A DNA stretch of 64,000 nucleotides from assembly GCF_016919705.1 (NCBI RefSeq), contig NZ_CP070371.1, positions 711,501 to 775,500 on the forward strand, read 5' to 3'. Under the pieces are notes generated by a model. It saw only the letters and a program-made list of their open reading frames with translations, did no database searches and had not been told where the DNA came from. This document shows positions 45,841 to 55,446 of this stretch, one piece after another. The translations under genes and the position numbers were made by a program. The number at the start of each line of letters is the position of its first letter. Position 1 is the stretch's first letter. Source of the DNA: Paracoccus methylovorus (GTDB taxonomy: Bacteria; Pseudomonadota; Alphaproteobacteria; Rhodobacterales; Rhodobacteraceae).

Positions 45841-47373
45841 TTACAGCGGGATGTTGTCGTGTTTCTTCCACGGGTTCGACAATTTTTTGCCACGCAGGGA
45901 CGCGAATGCCCGAGCGATGCGACGGCGCGTCGAACGTGGCTGGATCACTTCGTCGATAAAGCCTTTCTCGGCGGCGACGAAGGGGTTGGCAAAGCGGTCC
46001 TCGTAATCCTTGGTGCGGCTGGCGATCTTGTCGACATCGCCCAATTCGCTGCGATAAAGGATCTCGACCGCGCCCTTGGCGCCCATTACCGCGATTTCCG
46101 CCGTGGGCCAGGCATAGTTGAAATCGCCACGCAGGTGCTTGGACGCCATGACGTCATAGGCGCCGCCATAGGCCTTGCGGGTGATGACAGTGACTTTCGG
46201 CACCGTCGCCTCGCCGTAGGCGAACAGCAGTTTCGCACCATGCTTGATGACGCCGCCATATTCTTGTCCCGTTCCGGGCAGGAAGCCGGGCACGTCCACG
46301 AAGGTCAGGATCGGAATTTCGAACGCATCGCAGAAGCGGACGAAACGCGCGGCCTTACGCGAGCTGTCGATGTCGAGGCAGCCGGCAAGGACCATGGGCT
46401 GGTTGGCGACCACACCGACGGTCTGCCCTTCGATGCGGATGAAGCCGGTGATGATATTGCCGGCGAAATCTTTTTGAATCTCGTAGAAATCCCCCTCGTC
46501 CGAGACCTTCAGGATCAGTTCCTTCATGTCATAGGGCTGGTTGGGGTTGTCGGGGATCAGCGTGTCCAGGCTTGCCTCGACCCGGGCCGGATCGTCGAAG
46601 AAGGGCCGGGTCGGCGCCTTTTCACGATTGTTGAGCGGCAGGAAATCGACAAGGCGACGGATTTCCGACATCGCCTCGACATCGTTTTCAAAGGCGCCGT
46701 CGGCGACCGAGCTTTTCTTGGTGTGGGTCGAGGCCCCGCCCAGTTGCTCGGCCGTGACCACCTCGTTCGTCACCGTCTTGACCACATCCGGGCCGGTCAC
46801 GAACATATAGCTGGTGTCCTTGACCATGAAGATGAAGTCGGTCATCGCCGGCGAATAGACCGCGCCGCCCGCGCAAGGTCCCATGATCACCGAGATCTGC
46901 GGCACCACGCCAGAGGCCATGATGTTGCGCTGGAACACATCCGCATAACCCGCGAGCGAGGCTACGCCCTCTTGAATCCGCGCGCCGCCCGAATCGTTCA
47001 GCCCGATCACAGGGGCGCCGTTCTGCACCGCCATGTCCATGATCTTGCAGATCTTCTGCGCATGGGTTTCCGACAGCGAGCCGCCGAAGACGGTGAAGTC
47101 CTGCGAGAACACATAGACCATGCGGCCGTTGATGGTGCCCCAGCCGGTGACGACGCCGTCGCCATAGGGGCGGTCTTCCTCCATGCCGAAATCGGTCGAG
47201 CGATGGCGGACGAACATGTCGAACTCTTCGAACGAACCCTCGTCCAGCAGCAGTTCGAGCCGTTCACGCGCGGTCAGTTTGCCGCGCGCGTGTTGTGCGT
47301 CGATGCGCCGCTGCCCGCCGCCCAGCCGCGCATCGCGGCGGCGCGATTCCAGTTCGCCGAGGATGTCCTTCAT
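45841..47373 (-). CDS. pccB: Propionyl-CoA carboxylase, carboxyltransferase (beta) subunit
   Basis: Transfers carboxyl from biotin to propionyl-CoA to give methylmalonyl-CoA. The 510-residue protein starts [20 protein letters not shown] and has [20 protein letters not shown] near residue 117, [20 protein letters not shown] near residue 160, [20 protein letters not shown] near residue 380, and a C-terminal [18 protein letters not shown]. An upstream extension of the frame overlaps the pcc/alr promoter region and is not family-like. It heads the minus-strand propionyl-CoA region. Confidence 0.96.
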   Translation of the reverse strand: MKDILGELESRRRDARLGGGQRRIDAQHARGKLTARERLELLLDEGSFEEFDMFVRHRSTDFGMEEDRPYGDGVVTGWGTINGRMVYVFSQDFTVFGGSLSETHAQKICKIMDMAVQNGAPVIGLNDSGGARIQEGVASLAGYADVFQRNIMASGVVPQISVIMGPCAGGAVYSPAMTDFIFMVKDTSYMFVTGPDVVKTVTNEVVTAEQLGGASTHTKKSSVADGAFENDVEAMSEIRRLVDFLPLNNREKAPTRPFFDDPARVEASLDTLIPDNPNQPYDMKELILKVSDEGDFYEIQKDFAGNIITGFIRIEGQTVGVVANQPMVLAGCLDIDSSRKAARFVRFCDAFEIPILTFVDVPGFLPGTGQEYGGVIKHGAKLLFAYGEATVPKVTVITRKAYGGAYDVMASKHLRGDFNYAWPTAEIAVMGAKGAVEILYRSELGDVDKIASRTKDYEDRFANPFVAAEKGFIDEVIQPRSTRRRIARAFASLRGKKLSNPWKKHDNIPL

Positions 47374-47443
47374 GAGCCGTCTCCCTTTGGGTTTGGCGCA
47401 AACTATCGGGTTGGCCTCGATGCGGGAAGCGGAAAGGCGAATA

Positions 47444-47451
47444 TTTGCAAA
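47444..47451. promoter_or_regulatory. TTTGCAAA half-site in the pccB/alr promoter region
   Basis: The palindrome TTTGCAAA lies 71 bp upstream of pccB, with a partial second site (GCTGCAAA, 47469-47476) nearby. In Rhodobacter sphaeroides the PccR regulator binds TTTGCAAA-N4-TTTGCAAA at pccB. Here the spacing and second copy are imperfect. The whole 47374-47531 gap is AT-richer than its surroundings and holds divergent promoters. Confidence 0.35.
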
Positions 47452-47531
47452 ATATGCTAGCGAACTTAGCTGCAAATAGCAAAGTAGCTAAAACCCTTGA
47501 CGACGGCATAGGCAAGAGCCATGCCGCTTGC

Positions 47532-48551
47532 ATGGGACTCGTGATTGATCTTCCGGCCATCGCGGCCAATTGGAATGCGCTTGCGGCAAGAGCGCCGGGC
47601 GCTCGGGCGGCGGCGGTTGTCAAGGCCGATGCCTATGGGTTGGGTGCAGACCGCGTGGCGCCGGCGCTTTATGCAGCGGGCGCGCGGGATTTCTTTGTCG
47701 CCCTTGCATCCGAGGGGCGGGCGATCCGGCCGCTTTTGCCTGACGATGCGCAGATTTTCGTGCTGTCGGGCCATATGGAGGGCGCAGATCTCTCTGGGCT
47801 GATCCCGGTGCTGAACAGCCCCGAGCAGTTTTTCCGCGACCGTGCCCTGCGGCCCAAGGGGCCATTCGGCATCCAGTTGGACAGCGGCATGAACCGGCTG
47901 GGGCTGGAGGCTGGCGAATGGGCGGCCATCCGCACCGAGGCGCTGGCGGCTGGTCCCGCGCTGGTCATGTCGCATCTGGCTTGCGCCGATGAGCCGGATC
48001 ACCCGGCCAATGCCCAGCAACTGGCTGCTTTCCGGGTGATGACCGAGGGCGTGACCGCGCCGCGTTCGCTGGCGGCAACCGGGGGCATCTTGCTGGGGCC
48101 CGAATATCATTTCGATCTGGTTCGCCCGGGTATCGGACTTTATGGCGGCCAGCCCTATACTGATGCGCGCCCTGTGGTCTTGCTGGCTCTGCCGGTGATC
48201 CAGATGCGCGAGGTCAAGCCGGGCGAATCCGTGGGTTACGGCTATGCCTGGGTCGCGCAGCGTGTCTCGCGTGTGGCGACGGTGGCGGCGGGATATGCCG
48301 ATGGGCTGGCGCGGGCACTGGCGCGTGAGGGCGGGCTGAAGCTTTGGGCCGGCGATATCGCAGTGCCGGTGATCGGCCGCATCTCGATGGACCTGATCAC
48401 CGTCGATGTGACCGACCTGCCTGACGTGCCCGCGACACTGGAGGTCCTGAACCCGCGGCAGGGGGTTGACGATCTGGCGGCGCTTTCGGGCACGATCGGC
48501 TATGAGATCCTGACCTCGCTGGGACGGCGCTACGAGCGGACCTGGCTGTGA
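47532..48551 (+). CDS. alr: Alanine racemase
   Basis: The PLP enzyme making D-alanine for peptidoglycan. The 339-residue protein has the PLP-lysine motif AAVVKADAYGLGADRVAPAL near residue 31, IQLDSGMNRLGLEAGEWAA near residue 114, and the catalytic tyrosine region AGYADGLARALAREGG near residue 254, with RISMDLITVDVTDLP near residue 281. ATG 47532 gives a slightly short N-terminus (MGLVIDLPAIAANW); an upstream start is possible but not family-like. It overlaps the next gene by 4 bp. Confidence 0.93.
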   Translation: MGLVIDLPAIAANWNALAARAPGARAAAVVKADAYGLGADRVAPALYAAGARDFFVALASEGRAIRPLLPDDAQIFVLSGHMEGADLSGLIPVLNSPEQFFRDRALRPKGPFGIQLDSGMNRLGLEAGEWAAIRTEALAAGPALVMSHLACADEPDHPANAQQLAAFRVMTEGVTAPRSLAATGGILLGPEYHFDLVRPGIGLYGGQPYTDARPVVLLALPVIQMREVKPGESVGYGYAWVAQRVSRVATVAAGYADGLARALAREGGLKLWAGDIAVPVIGRISMDLITVDVTDLPDVPATLEVLNPRQGVDDLAALSGTIGYEILTSLGRRYERTWL

Positions 48552-49306
48552 ACCCAGTCCGGCTGACGGGCAGGGCGGTGATCGGGCTGACCCGCGCCAC
48601 GGGGCGGGTTGCGATATTCGCCGCACAAGGGCTTGCCCGCGTCGGACGACATCCACGGGAACTGGCGCGGCAGATCGTCCAGATCGGCTGGCTGTCGCTG
48701 CCGGTGGTCGGGTTGACCGCGCTGTTTACAGGTGCGGCGCTGGCCTTGCAGATCCATTCGGGGGGTGAACGGTTTCAGGCCTCGGACGTAGTGCCCGCCA
48801 TCGTTGCCATCGGCATGGCGCGCGAACTTGGCCCGGTGCTGGGCGGTCTGATGGTGGCTGCCCGTGTCGCCAGCGCCATTGCGGCGGAACTGGGCACCAT
48901 GCGCGTGACCGAGCAGATCGATGCGCTGGTCACGCTTTCGACCGATCCGGTGGGCTGGCTGGTTTCGCCCCGGCTGTGGGCGGCGCTGCTTTGCCTGCCC
49001 GTGCTGATCGGCGTGGGCGATATCATCGGCATCATGGGCGGCTGGCTGATCGGGGTGCAGGCGCTGGGGTTCAACTCGACCATCTACCTGTCCAATTCCT
49101 GGGCCTATCTGGAAAGCTGGGACGTGGTGTCGGGCCTGCTCAAGGGCGTGGTATTCGGGCTGATCGTGGCGCTGTCGGGTTGCTGGTTCGGCATGACGGC
49201 TGCGGGCGGCGCGGCGGGCGTGGGACGCGCGACGACCAATGCCGTTGTTGCGGCCTCGGTCGGCATCCTTGCCGCCAATTTCGCGCTGACGGGGCTGTTC
49301 TTCTGA
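48548..49306 (+). CDS. MlaE-family ABC transporter permease
   Basis: A 252-residue inner-membrane permease of the MlaE/YrbE type used for phospholipid or lipid transport. The family core is GMARELGPVLGGLMVAARVA then SAIAAELGTMRVTEQIDAL near residues 97-130. Hydrophobic segments include LPVLIGVGDIIGIMGGWLIG and VVAASVGILAANFALTG. The start is GTG at 48548, overlapping the alr stop. The ATPase partner follows with one base overlap. No MCE-domain (MlaD) gene follows. Confidence 0.9.
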   Translation: MNPVRLTGRAVIGLTRATGRVAIFAAQGLARVGRHPRELARQIVQIGWLSLPVVGLTALFTGAALALQIHSGGERFQASDVVPAIVAIGMARELGPVLGGLMVAARVASAIAAELGTMRVTEQIDALVTLSTDPVGWLVSPRLWAALLCLPVLIGVGDIIGIMGGWLIGVQALGFNSTIYLSNSWAYLESWDVVSGLLKGVVFGLIVALSGCWFGMTAAGGAAGVGRATTNAVVAASVGILAANFALTGLFF

Positions 49307-50040
49307 TGCTTTCGGTGCGCGGCCTGACAAAAAGCTTTGGCGCCAAGCGAGTGCTGGACGGGGTGGATCTGGACCTGGCGACGGGCGAAAGCCTTGTCGT
49401 GATCGGCGGTTCGGGCACCGGAAAATCGGTGCTCTTGCGCTGTATTCTGGGGCTGGAGACGCCCGACGCGGGCACGATCCTGTGGCAGGGTGCACCGCTC
49501 GCGCAGCGCCGGGCCGAGTTCATGGACCATTTCGGCATGCTGTTCCAGAATGCAGCGCTGTTCGACAGCCTGCCGGTCTGGCGCAACGTCGCCTTCCGGC
49601 TGCTGCGAACCATGCCAAAGGCGCATGCGCGCCGCATTGCCTTGGAAAAGCTGGCCCGCGTCGGGCTGGGTCCCGAGGTCGCGGACCTGCATCCGGCCGA
49701 GCTTTCGGGCGGGATGCGCAAGCGTGCCGGTCTTGCCCGGGCCATCGCCGCCGATCCGAAAGTGATCTTTTTCGACGAGCCGACGACAGGTCTGGACCCG
49801 ATCCGGGCGGCGGCGATCAACATGCTGATCCGCGACATTGTCGATGAAACCGGTGCCACCGCCATCACCATCACCCATGACATGAGTTCGGTGCGCAGTA
49901 TCGCCGACCGGGTGGCACTGCTGGATCGCGGCCGGCTGCGCTGGCAAGGGACCGTGGACGAGATGGACCGGGCCGGGGATGATTATCTGGCCGATTTCAT
50001 CGCCGGCCGCGCCCGCCCGATGGCTTGGGGGCCGGGATGA
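49306..50040 (+). CDS. MlaF-family ABC transporter ATP-binding protein
   Basis: The ATPase partner of the MlaE-like permease, 244 residues. Walker A is IGGSGTGKSVLLRCILGLE near residue 34, the Q-loop is in GMLFQNAALFDSLPVWRNV near residue 78, the signature is LSGGMRKRAGLARAIAADP near residue 134, and Walker B is VIFFDEPTTGLDPI near residue 154. The LSGGMRKR form is typical of MlaF. It overlaps the permease gene by one base, giving an alr-mlaE-mlaF unit. Confidence 0.92.
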   Translation: MLSVRGLTKSFGAKRVLDGVDLDLATGESLVVIGGSGTGKSVLLRCILGLETPDAGTILWQGAPLAQRRAEFMDHFGMLFQNAALFDSLPVWRNVAFRLLRTMPKAHARRIALEKLARVGLGPEVADLHPAELSGGMRKRAGLARAIAADPKVIFFDEPTTGLDPIRAAAINMLIRDIVDETGATAITITHDMSSVRSIADRVALLDRGRLRWQGTVDEMDRAGDDYLADFIAGRARPMAWGPG

Positions 50041-50173
50041 TGGACCCGGAAAGGATGATGACCGATTTTTTGCCGAATTTCGTGCAAAACGGCAATACCG
50101 GCGGCGCACCCCTTGTGCGAATCCCGCGCAATTGCAACCATGACTTACTGAGTATCTCACCTCGGAGACGAAT

Positions 50174-51271
50174 TTGGGTCTGACCCCTACGCATCCCGCG
50201 ACCGCGACCCCCGGCGAAACCTTGCTGGAATTCCATGACAACAGGCTGTTGATCGATCTCTGCGGCCCGCATGACCGCCATCTGGCGCGGATCGAAGAGG
50301 CGCTGAAGGTGCATATCCTGCGACGCGGCAATCTGCTGTCCGTGGTGGGTCCGGTCGATGCTCAGGCCGAGGCGGCGCAGGTTTTGCGCGCGCTTTACGC
50401 AAGGTTGGAGCAGGGTCGTCCGGTCGAGATGGCCGAGGTCGAGGCCGCACTGCGCATGGGCAGCGAGACGGTGACCGAAGGTCCGACCCCGGCCGAGCAG
50501 TTGGAGATGTTCCAGACCGGTCCGATCGAACTGCGCACCCGCAAGAAGACCGTCGAGCCGCGCACCGATGCGCAAAAGGAATATGTCCGTGCGCTTTTTG
50601 CCAATGAGATGGCCTTTGGCATCGGTCCCGCCGGTACGGGCAAGACCTATCTGGCGGTGGCCGTGGGCGTGACCATGTTGATCGGCGGCCATGTGGACCG
50701 GATCATCCTGTCGCGCCCCGCGGTCGAGGCGGGTGAGCGGCTGGGTTTTCTGCCCGGCGACATGAAGGAAAAGGTCGATCCCTACATGCAGCCGCTTTAT
50801 GATGCGCTGAATGACTTCCTGCCCAGCAAGCAGATGCAGAAGCTGATGGAGGAAAAGCGTATCGAGATCGCTCCGCTGGCCTTCATGCGCGGCCGCACGC
50901 TGTCGAACAGCTTTGTGGTGCTGGACGAGGCGCAAAATGCCACGACCATGCAGATGAAGATGTTCCTGACCCGGCTGGGCGAGGGGTCGCGCATGGTGGT
51001 GACCGGTGACCGCACCCAGATCGACCTGCCGCGCGGCATCCATTCCGGTCTGGTCGACGCGGAAAAGATCCTCAAGGGTATCAAGGGCATCAGCTTCAGC
51101 TATTTCACCGCCAAGGACGTGGTGCGCCATTCGCTGGTCGCCCGTATCATCGAGGCTTACGACGCCGAATCCGAGGCGGCACTGGCGCGTGGCGAGGTCG
51201 TGGACGACCGTGGCCCGCATAACCCGCGCCGCGAACCACGACTGGCCAGCAGAGGACCGGGCGATGCCTGA
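50174..51271 (+). CDS. PhoH family ATPase (YbeZ)
   Basis: A 365-residue PhoH-like protein linked to RNA metabolism with YbeY. Walker A is GIGPAGTGKTYLAVAVGVTM near residue 152, followed by ILSRPAVEAGERLGFLPGDM near residue 178 and the Walker B-type FVVLDEAQNATTMQMKMFLT near residue 246. The apparent start is TTG at 50174, with GGAG 7-10 bp upstream. It overlaps ybeY by 8 bp, the usual phoH-ybeY pairing. The 133-bp gap before it holds no gene. Confidence 0.92.
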   Translation: MGLTPTHPATATPGETLLEFHDNRLLIDLCGPHDRHLARIEEALKVHILRRGNLLSVVGPVDAQAEAAQVLRALYARLEQGRPVEMAEVEAALRMGSETVTEGPTPAEQLEMFQTGPIELRTRKKTVEPRTDAQKEYVRALFANEMAFGIGPAGTGKTYLAVAVGVTMLIGGHVDRIILSRPAVEAGERLGFLPGDMKEKVDPYMQPLYDALNDFLPSKQMQKLMEEKRIEIAPLAFMRGRTLSNSFVVLDEAQNATTMQMKMFLTRLGEGSRMVVTGDRTQIDLPRGIHSGLVDAEKILKGIKGISFSYFTAKDVVRHSLVARIIEAYDAESEAALARGEVVDDRGPHNPRREPRLASRGPGDA

Positions 51272-51788
51272 TAGTGCGGAGGCGTCGGAAGAGGCGCTGG
51301 AGATCGTCGATATCGTGCTGGAGGACGACCGCTGGGAGGATGCCGGCCTGCCCGCCATGGCCGAGCGCGCCGCCCATGCGATAGGCGAATGGCTGGAGCT
51401 GGGCGCATTCCAGATCGTGGTGATGGGGTGTGACGATGCGCGCATCGCCGGACTGAACGCCGAGTTTCGCGGCAAGCCAAAGCCGACCAACGTGCTGAGC
51501 TGGCCCTCGACCGAATTCGAGCCGCGCCAGCCCGGCACGCATCCCGATCCGCTGGAGGTGGAGGAGTTGGGAGATATCGCCATCTCCTACGACACCTGCC
51601 AGCGCGAGGCAGAGGCACAGGGTAAGCCCTTCGCCGATCACGCCATGCATCTTCTTGTTCATGCCATGCTGCATCTTGCCGGCTATGACCACATCGACGA
51701 CGAGGATGCGGAAACCATGGAGGATACCGAGCGCTCGATCCTGGGCAAACTTGGTATCCCCGATCCTTATCTGGAACCTGACACATGA
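51264..51788 (+). CDS. ybeY: rRNA maturation RNase YbeY
   Basis: A zinc endoribonuclease for 16S rRNA maturation and ribosome quality control. The 174-residue protein has the zinc motif HAMHLLVHAMLHLAGYDHID near residue 130 (HxxxHxxxxxHxxxD pattern) and the upstream family block FRGKPKPTNVLSWPSTE. The start ATG 51264 overlaps phoH by 8 bp, and its stop overlaps corC by 4 bp, so all three are translationally coupled. Confidence 0.95.
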   Translation: MPDSAEASEEALEIVDIVLEDDRWEDAGLPAMAERAAHAIGEWLELGAFQIVVMGCDDARIAGLNAEFRGKPKPTNVLSWPSTEFEPRQPGTHPDPLEVEELGDIAISYDTCQREAEAQGKPFADHAMHLLVHAMLHLAGYDHIDDEDAETMEDTERSILGKLGIPDPYLEPDT

Positions 51789-52717
51789 GTAACGATCGAA
51801 GTCCCGACACGCCCGTCTCTGCCGAACCTGCCTCATGGGCGGATGGCACGGGCGGCGACGGGCGTGACCTGCCGCAATCGCGCGGCTTTCTGGGGCGCAT
51901 TCTTGGCGCATTCGGCGGCGGCGAGTCCGAAACGGATAGCGCCGAGGCCCGTGACAAGGGGCCGACCGCACCCTCGACCAGTGTTCTCGGCATGGTCAAT
52001 CTGCGCCGCATGCGCGTCGACGACGTTGCGGTGCCCAAGGTGGAAATCGTCGCCGCTCCGGTGACCGCCACCCTTCCGGAACTGGTCGAGATGTTCCGCG
52101 AACATGGTTTTTCCCGTATCCCGGTGTTTCGAGGCACGCTGGACAGCCCACTGGGGCTGATCCATCTTAAGGATCTGGCGCTGAAATACGGCTTTGGCGC
52201 CAAGGCTCCGGTCAAATTCGCCCTGCGCCCGATGCTGCGGCCTTTGCTTTATGTGCCCCCCTCGATGCCCATCGGCGTGCTTTTGCAGCAGATGCAGCAA
52301 AAGCGCATCCACATGGCGTTGGTCATCGATGAATATGGCGGCGTGGACGGGCTTGTCACCATCGAGGATCTGATCGAACAGGTCATCGGCGAGATCGAGG
52401 ATGAGCATGACGAGATCGAGGGTGGTCTGGTCATCCAGGAAAAACCCGGCCAATGGTTGATCCAGGCCCGCACTCCGCTGGAGGATGTCGAGGCGCAGAC
52501 CGGCCTGCGCCTTGCTACCGACGAGGAAGAAGATGAAATCGACACGCTCGGCGGATTGATCTTCATGTTGACTGGTCGCGTGCCGGTGCGCGGCGAGGTG
52601 ATCCCCCATGAAAGCGGCGCCGAGTTCGAAATCATCGATGCCGATCCGCGCCGGGTCAAGCGGGTGCGCCTGCGGCTGCCCCAGCAAGAAGCGCCGCCAG
52701 CCGAAAACGAAGGCTAG
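51785..52717 (+). CDS. CBS-domain hemolysin-family protein (CorC/TlyC-like)
   Basis: A 310-residue cytoplasmic protein with two CBS domains (about 85-145 and 150-205; VTATLPELVEMFREHGFSRI and PPSMPIGVLLQQMQQKRIHM) and a C-terminal CorC_HlyC domain (GGLIFMLTGRVPVRGEVIPH). It lacks the DUF21 membrane domain, like CorC. It is coupled to ybeY by ATGA. In many proteobacteria lnt follows here, but in this window a convergent fusion gene does. Confidence 0.9.
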   Translation: MSNDRSPDTPVSAEPASWADGTGGDGRDLPQSRGFLGRILGAFGGGESETDSAEARDKGPTAPSTSVLGMVNLRRMRVDDVAVPKVEIVAAPVTATLPELVEMFREHGFSRIPVFRGTLDSPLGLIHLKDLALKYGFGAKAPVKFALRPMLRPLLYVPPSMPIGVLLQQMQQKRIHMALVIDEYGGVDGLVTIEDLIEQVIGEIEDEHDEIEGGLVIQEKPGQWLIQARTPLEDVEAQTGLRLATDEEEDEIDTLGGLIFMLTGRVPVRGEVIPHESGAEFEIIDADPRRVKRVRLRLPQQEAPPAENEG

Positions 52718-52722
52718 CCGCG

Positions 52723-53532
52723 TCAGAGCGCCGCAAAGGCCGGCGCATGGGTGATGCGGCTGCCGGCGGGCAGTCGCGGCCCCAGCACCATCAGGTTCGG
52801 CCCGGCATAGGGCGAAGTCAGATCGGCAGGCGTAAAGCCGAAACGAACATAATAGGTCGGATCGCCTAGCACGACGATGGTGTGATCTTCAAACGCAGCC
52901 AGAGCGGCGCGCACCAGCGCCTCGCCGATGCCCCGCGATTGGACAGCAGGATGGGCGGCCAGCGGGGCCAAGGCCAGCGCCGGCCCCGTGGCCCGCAGCG
53001 GTGACAGGGCGACATGGCCGACGACGGTGCCCGCGGCCTCGGCCACCAGCGACAGTGCCAGATCGCCCGCGGCACGCAGCGCGTCCAGCAGGCGCGCCTC
53101 GGCGGGGCCATCGAAGGCGCAGGTCAGCAGTTCGGTGATCTGCTGATGGTCATAGCGCAGTTCGGGACGAATGCGGGGCACGACGTTCTCGCGTTTCAGG
53201 TCGCGGGTGATGCCCCGGCTTTCACTTGCCCAGCGACTGCCTTTCAGCCGGCTGCGATGCGCCTCGAAGGCATGATCGCTGGCATAAAGCTCCTGCACCT
53301 CCCAGATCAGCGGATCCTCGGCCTGCTCAAGATCAAACCGCAGGTTGCCGGGCTCGGCCCGGCTGAGCCGCGCATGTTCCGTCAGCAGATCCATCGCCAA
53401 GAGCATCTGCGCCGCATCCTTGCAGATCAGCCGGCCGCTGATCGAGACAAGCGGCTGTTCAAGCGGGATCTCTTCGCCACCCAACACGGGCGGGGGGGCG
53501 TGGTTGTGATTCTGTCCGCAGGCGCAACTCAT
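52723..53532 (-). CDS. ABM-like/GNAT fusion protein
   Basis: A 269-residue protein with two apparent domains. Residues about 28-110 (LVSISGRLICKDAAQMLLAM then DLLTEHARLSRAEPGNLRFD then DPLIWEVQELYASDHAFEAH) look like an antibiotic biosynthesis monooxygenase (ABM/YgiN) fold. Residues about 117-269 (IRPELRYDHQQITELLTCAF and HPAVQSRGIGEALVRAALAA) are a YhbS-like GNAT acetyltransferase with the acetyl-CoA loop QSRGIG. The N-terminus MSCACGQNHNHAPPP is Cys/His-rich and could bind metal. The fusion is unusual, and its substrate is unknown. Confidence 0.78.
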   Translation of the reverse strand: MSCACGQNHNHAPPPVLGGEEIPLEQPLVSISGRLICKDAAQMLLAMDLLTEHARLSRAEPGNLRFDLEQAEDPLIWEVQELYASDHAFEAHRSRLKGSRWASESRGITRDLKRENVVPRIRPELRYDHQQITELLTCAFDGPAEARLLDALRAAGDLALSLVAEAAGTVVGHVALSPLRATGPALALAPLAAHPAVQSRGIGEALVRAALAAFEDHTIVVLGDPTYYVRFGFTPADLTSPYAGPNLMVLGPRLPAGSRITHAPAFAAL

Positions 53533-53712
53533 GGCCAGGTCCTTGTCATAAGCGGTTGTCGCAATGGGCAGGCCGAATGCCCAAGCGCATCCTGTTCCTA
53601 ACCGTTAGCTGCGATAACCTATCGGGCCGCATGAGCCCGGCTTTGTCAATTTCTCAGGCGCGTTTACATGCAATCTGAAGCAGATTTTTCAGCCACCGCA
53701 CCGTAACGAATG

Positions 53713-53740
53713 AAAAAGGGCGGCGCATTGGCCGCCCTTT
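53713..53740 (-). terminator. guaA intrinsic terminator
   Basis: AAAGGGCGGC and GCCGCCCTTT form a perfect 10-bp stem with loop GCATTG. On the minus strand the stem runs into TTTTTCATTC just after the guaA stop. The adjacent 53533-53712 gap between it and the divergent-facing fusion gene start has no visible gene. Confidence 0.88.
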
Positions 53741-53743
53741 GGG

Positions 53744-55303
53744 TCATTCCCACTCGATCGTGCCGGGCGGTTTCGAAGTGATGTCATAGGTGCAGCGGTT
53801 GATGCCCTTGACCTCGTTGATGATTCGCGTGGCGGTCTCGCCCAGGAACTCGTGGCTGAAGGGATAGTAGTCAGCCGTCATGCCATCGACGGAATTCACG
53901 GCGCGCAGCGCGCAGGCATAGTCATAGGTGCGCCCGTCGCCCATGACGCCCACGGTGCGAACCGGCAGGATGGCGACGAAAGCCTGCCAGATGTCGTCGT
54001 AAAGCCCGTGTTTGCGGATCTGGTCGATGAAAACCGCATCGGCCTTGCGCAATATCTCCAGCTTTTCGCGGGTGATTTCGCCAGGGCAACGGATGGCAAG
54101 ACCGGGACCGGGAAAAGGATGGCGGCCGATGAATTTCTCGGGCAGGCCAAGCTCGCGCCCAAGTGCGCGGACTTCGTCCTTGAAGAGTTCGCGCAAGGGT
54201 TCGACCAGCTTCAGCCCCATCTTCTCGGGCAGGCCACCGACATTGTGGTGGCTCTTGATCGTCACCGAAGGGCCGCCGGAGAAACTGACCGATTCGATCA
54301 CATCGGGGTAAAGCGTCCCCTGCGCGAGGAATTCGGCGCCCTCGATCCCGTTCGCATATTTCTGGAACACGTCGATGAACAGTTTGCCGATCGTCTTGCG
54401 CTTGACCTCCGGGTCCGAGACGCCCTCCAGCGCCGACAGGAACATCTCGCTCTCATCGGCGTGGATCAGCGGAATGTTATAGGTGTCGCGGAACATCGTC
54501 ACGACTTCCTCGGCCTCGTTCAGTCGCAAGAGCCCGTGGTCGACAAAGACGCAAGTCAGCTGGTCGCCGATCGCCTCATGGATCAGCACTGCCGCGACCG
54601 AACTGTCGACGCCGCCCGAAAGCCCGCAGATTACCCGTTTGTCGCCGACTTGGTCGCGGATCTTGCGAATCGCTTCCTGACGATACGAGGCCATGGTCCA
54701 GTCGCCGGTCAGTCCCGCCAAGCGGATAAAGTTCTCCAGCATCCGGCGGCCATTCGGGGTGTGATGCACCTCGGGGTGGAACTGGACGGCAAAGAACTTG
54801 CGCGTCTCATCCGCAATCATGGCAAAGGGGGCGCCTTGCGAGGTCCCGATCACCTCGAAGCCCGGCGCGAGCTGTGTGACGCGGTCGCCATGGCTCATCC
54901 AGACCTCTTCGCGGCCGGCGTCGAACAGGCCAGAGAAAATGCCGTCGCTCTTGTGGCCTTCAGCAGGGGTGATGAAGGCACGACCATATTCCGCATGATG
55001 GCCCGATTCGACCCGCCCGCCCAATTGTTCCATCATCACCTGCTGGCCATAGCAGATGCCAAAAACCGGCACCCCCATGCTGAACAGGCTCTGCGGGGCG
55101 CGTGGTGAATTCGCTTGGGTTACCGAGGCAGGGCCGCCCGACAGGATCACCGCCTGCGGGGCGAAGTTTTTCAGGAAGGCGTCATCGACCGTGTTGAACG
55201 GGTGGATTTCGCAATAGACATTCAGTTCGCGCAGGCGCCGCGCAATCAGCTGCGTGACCTGTGAGCCGAAGTCGATGATGAGAAGGCGCTGGTGCTGGGT
55301 CAT
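53744..55303 (-). CDS. guaA: GMP synthase (glutamine-hydrolysing)
   Basis: Converts XMP to GMP. The 519-residue enzyme has an N-terminal glutamine amidotransferase ([20 protein letters not shown], nucleophile Cys in [17 protein letters not shown] near residue 85, and the FHPEVHHT triad His/Glu near 177). The central PP-loop ATP pyrophosphatase is [19 protein letters not shown] near residue 224, and the C-terminal dimerisation domain ends [10 protein letters not shown]. It is monocistronic with its own terminator. Confidence 0.98.
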   Translation of the reverse strand: MTQHQRLLIIDFGSQVTQLIARRLRELNVYCEIHPFNTVDDAFLKNFAPQAVILSGGPASVTQANSPRAPQSLFSMGVPVFGICYGQQVMMEQLGGRVESGHHAEYGRAFITPAEGHKSDGIFSGLFDAGREEVWMSHGDRVTQLAPGFEVIGTSQGAPFAMIADETRKFFAVQFHPEVHHTPNGRRMLENFIRLAGLTGDWTMASYRQEAIRKIRDQVGDKRVICGLSGGVDSSVAAVLIHEAIGDQLTCVFVDHGLLRLNEAEEVVTMFRDTYNIPLIHADESEMFLSALEGVSDPEVKRKTIGKLFIDVFQKYANGIEGAEFLAQGTLYPDVIESVSFSGGPSVTIKSHHNVGGLPEKMGLKLVEPLRELFKDEVRALGRELGLPEKFIGRHPFPGPGLAIRCPGEITREKLEILRKADAVFIDQIRKHGLYDDIWQAFVAILPVRTVGVMGDGRTYDYACALRAVNSVDGMTADYYPFSHEFLGETATRIINEVKGINRCTYDITSKPPGTIEWE

Positions 55304-55368
55304 GGCAAGGCTTTAGGCTGCGGCATGGCGCTGCGCAAGGGGCAGGCTCTGCTTGGGTTGAAAGGTGG

Positions 55369-55393
55369 CATGGGTATTTGGGCAACGAAGAAA
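55369..55393 (+). repeat. Dispersed intergenic element, copy 5 (consensus)
   Basis: CAT then GGGTATTTGGGCAACGAAGA then AA on the plus strand. It is an exact reverse complement, over 25 bp, of copy 6 at 55447. It lies 66 bp upstream of guaA, in the region that should contain the guaA promoter. Confidence 0.9.
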
Positions 55394-55446
55394 ACAACGC
55401 CGGCTCCCTGGAGGTTGAGCAGGCGCGCCGTCATCGCGGGGCAGGA

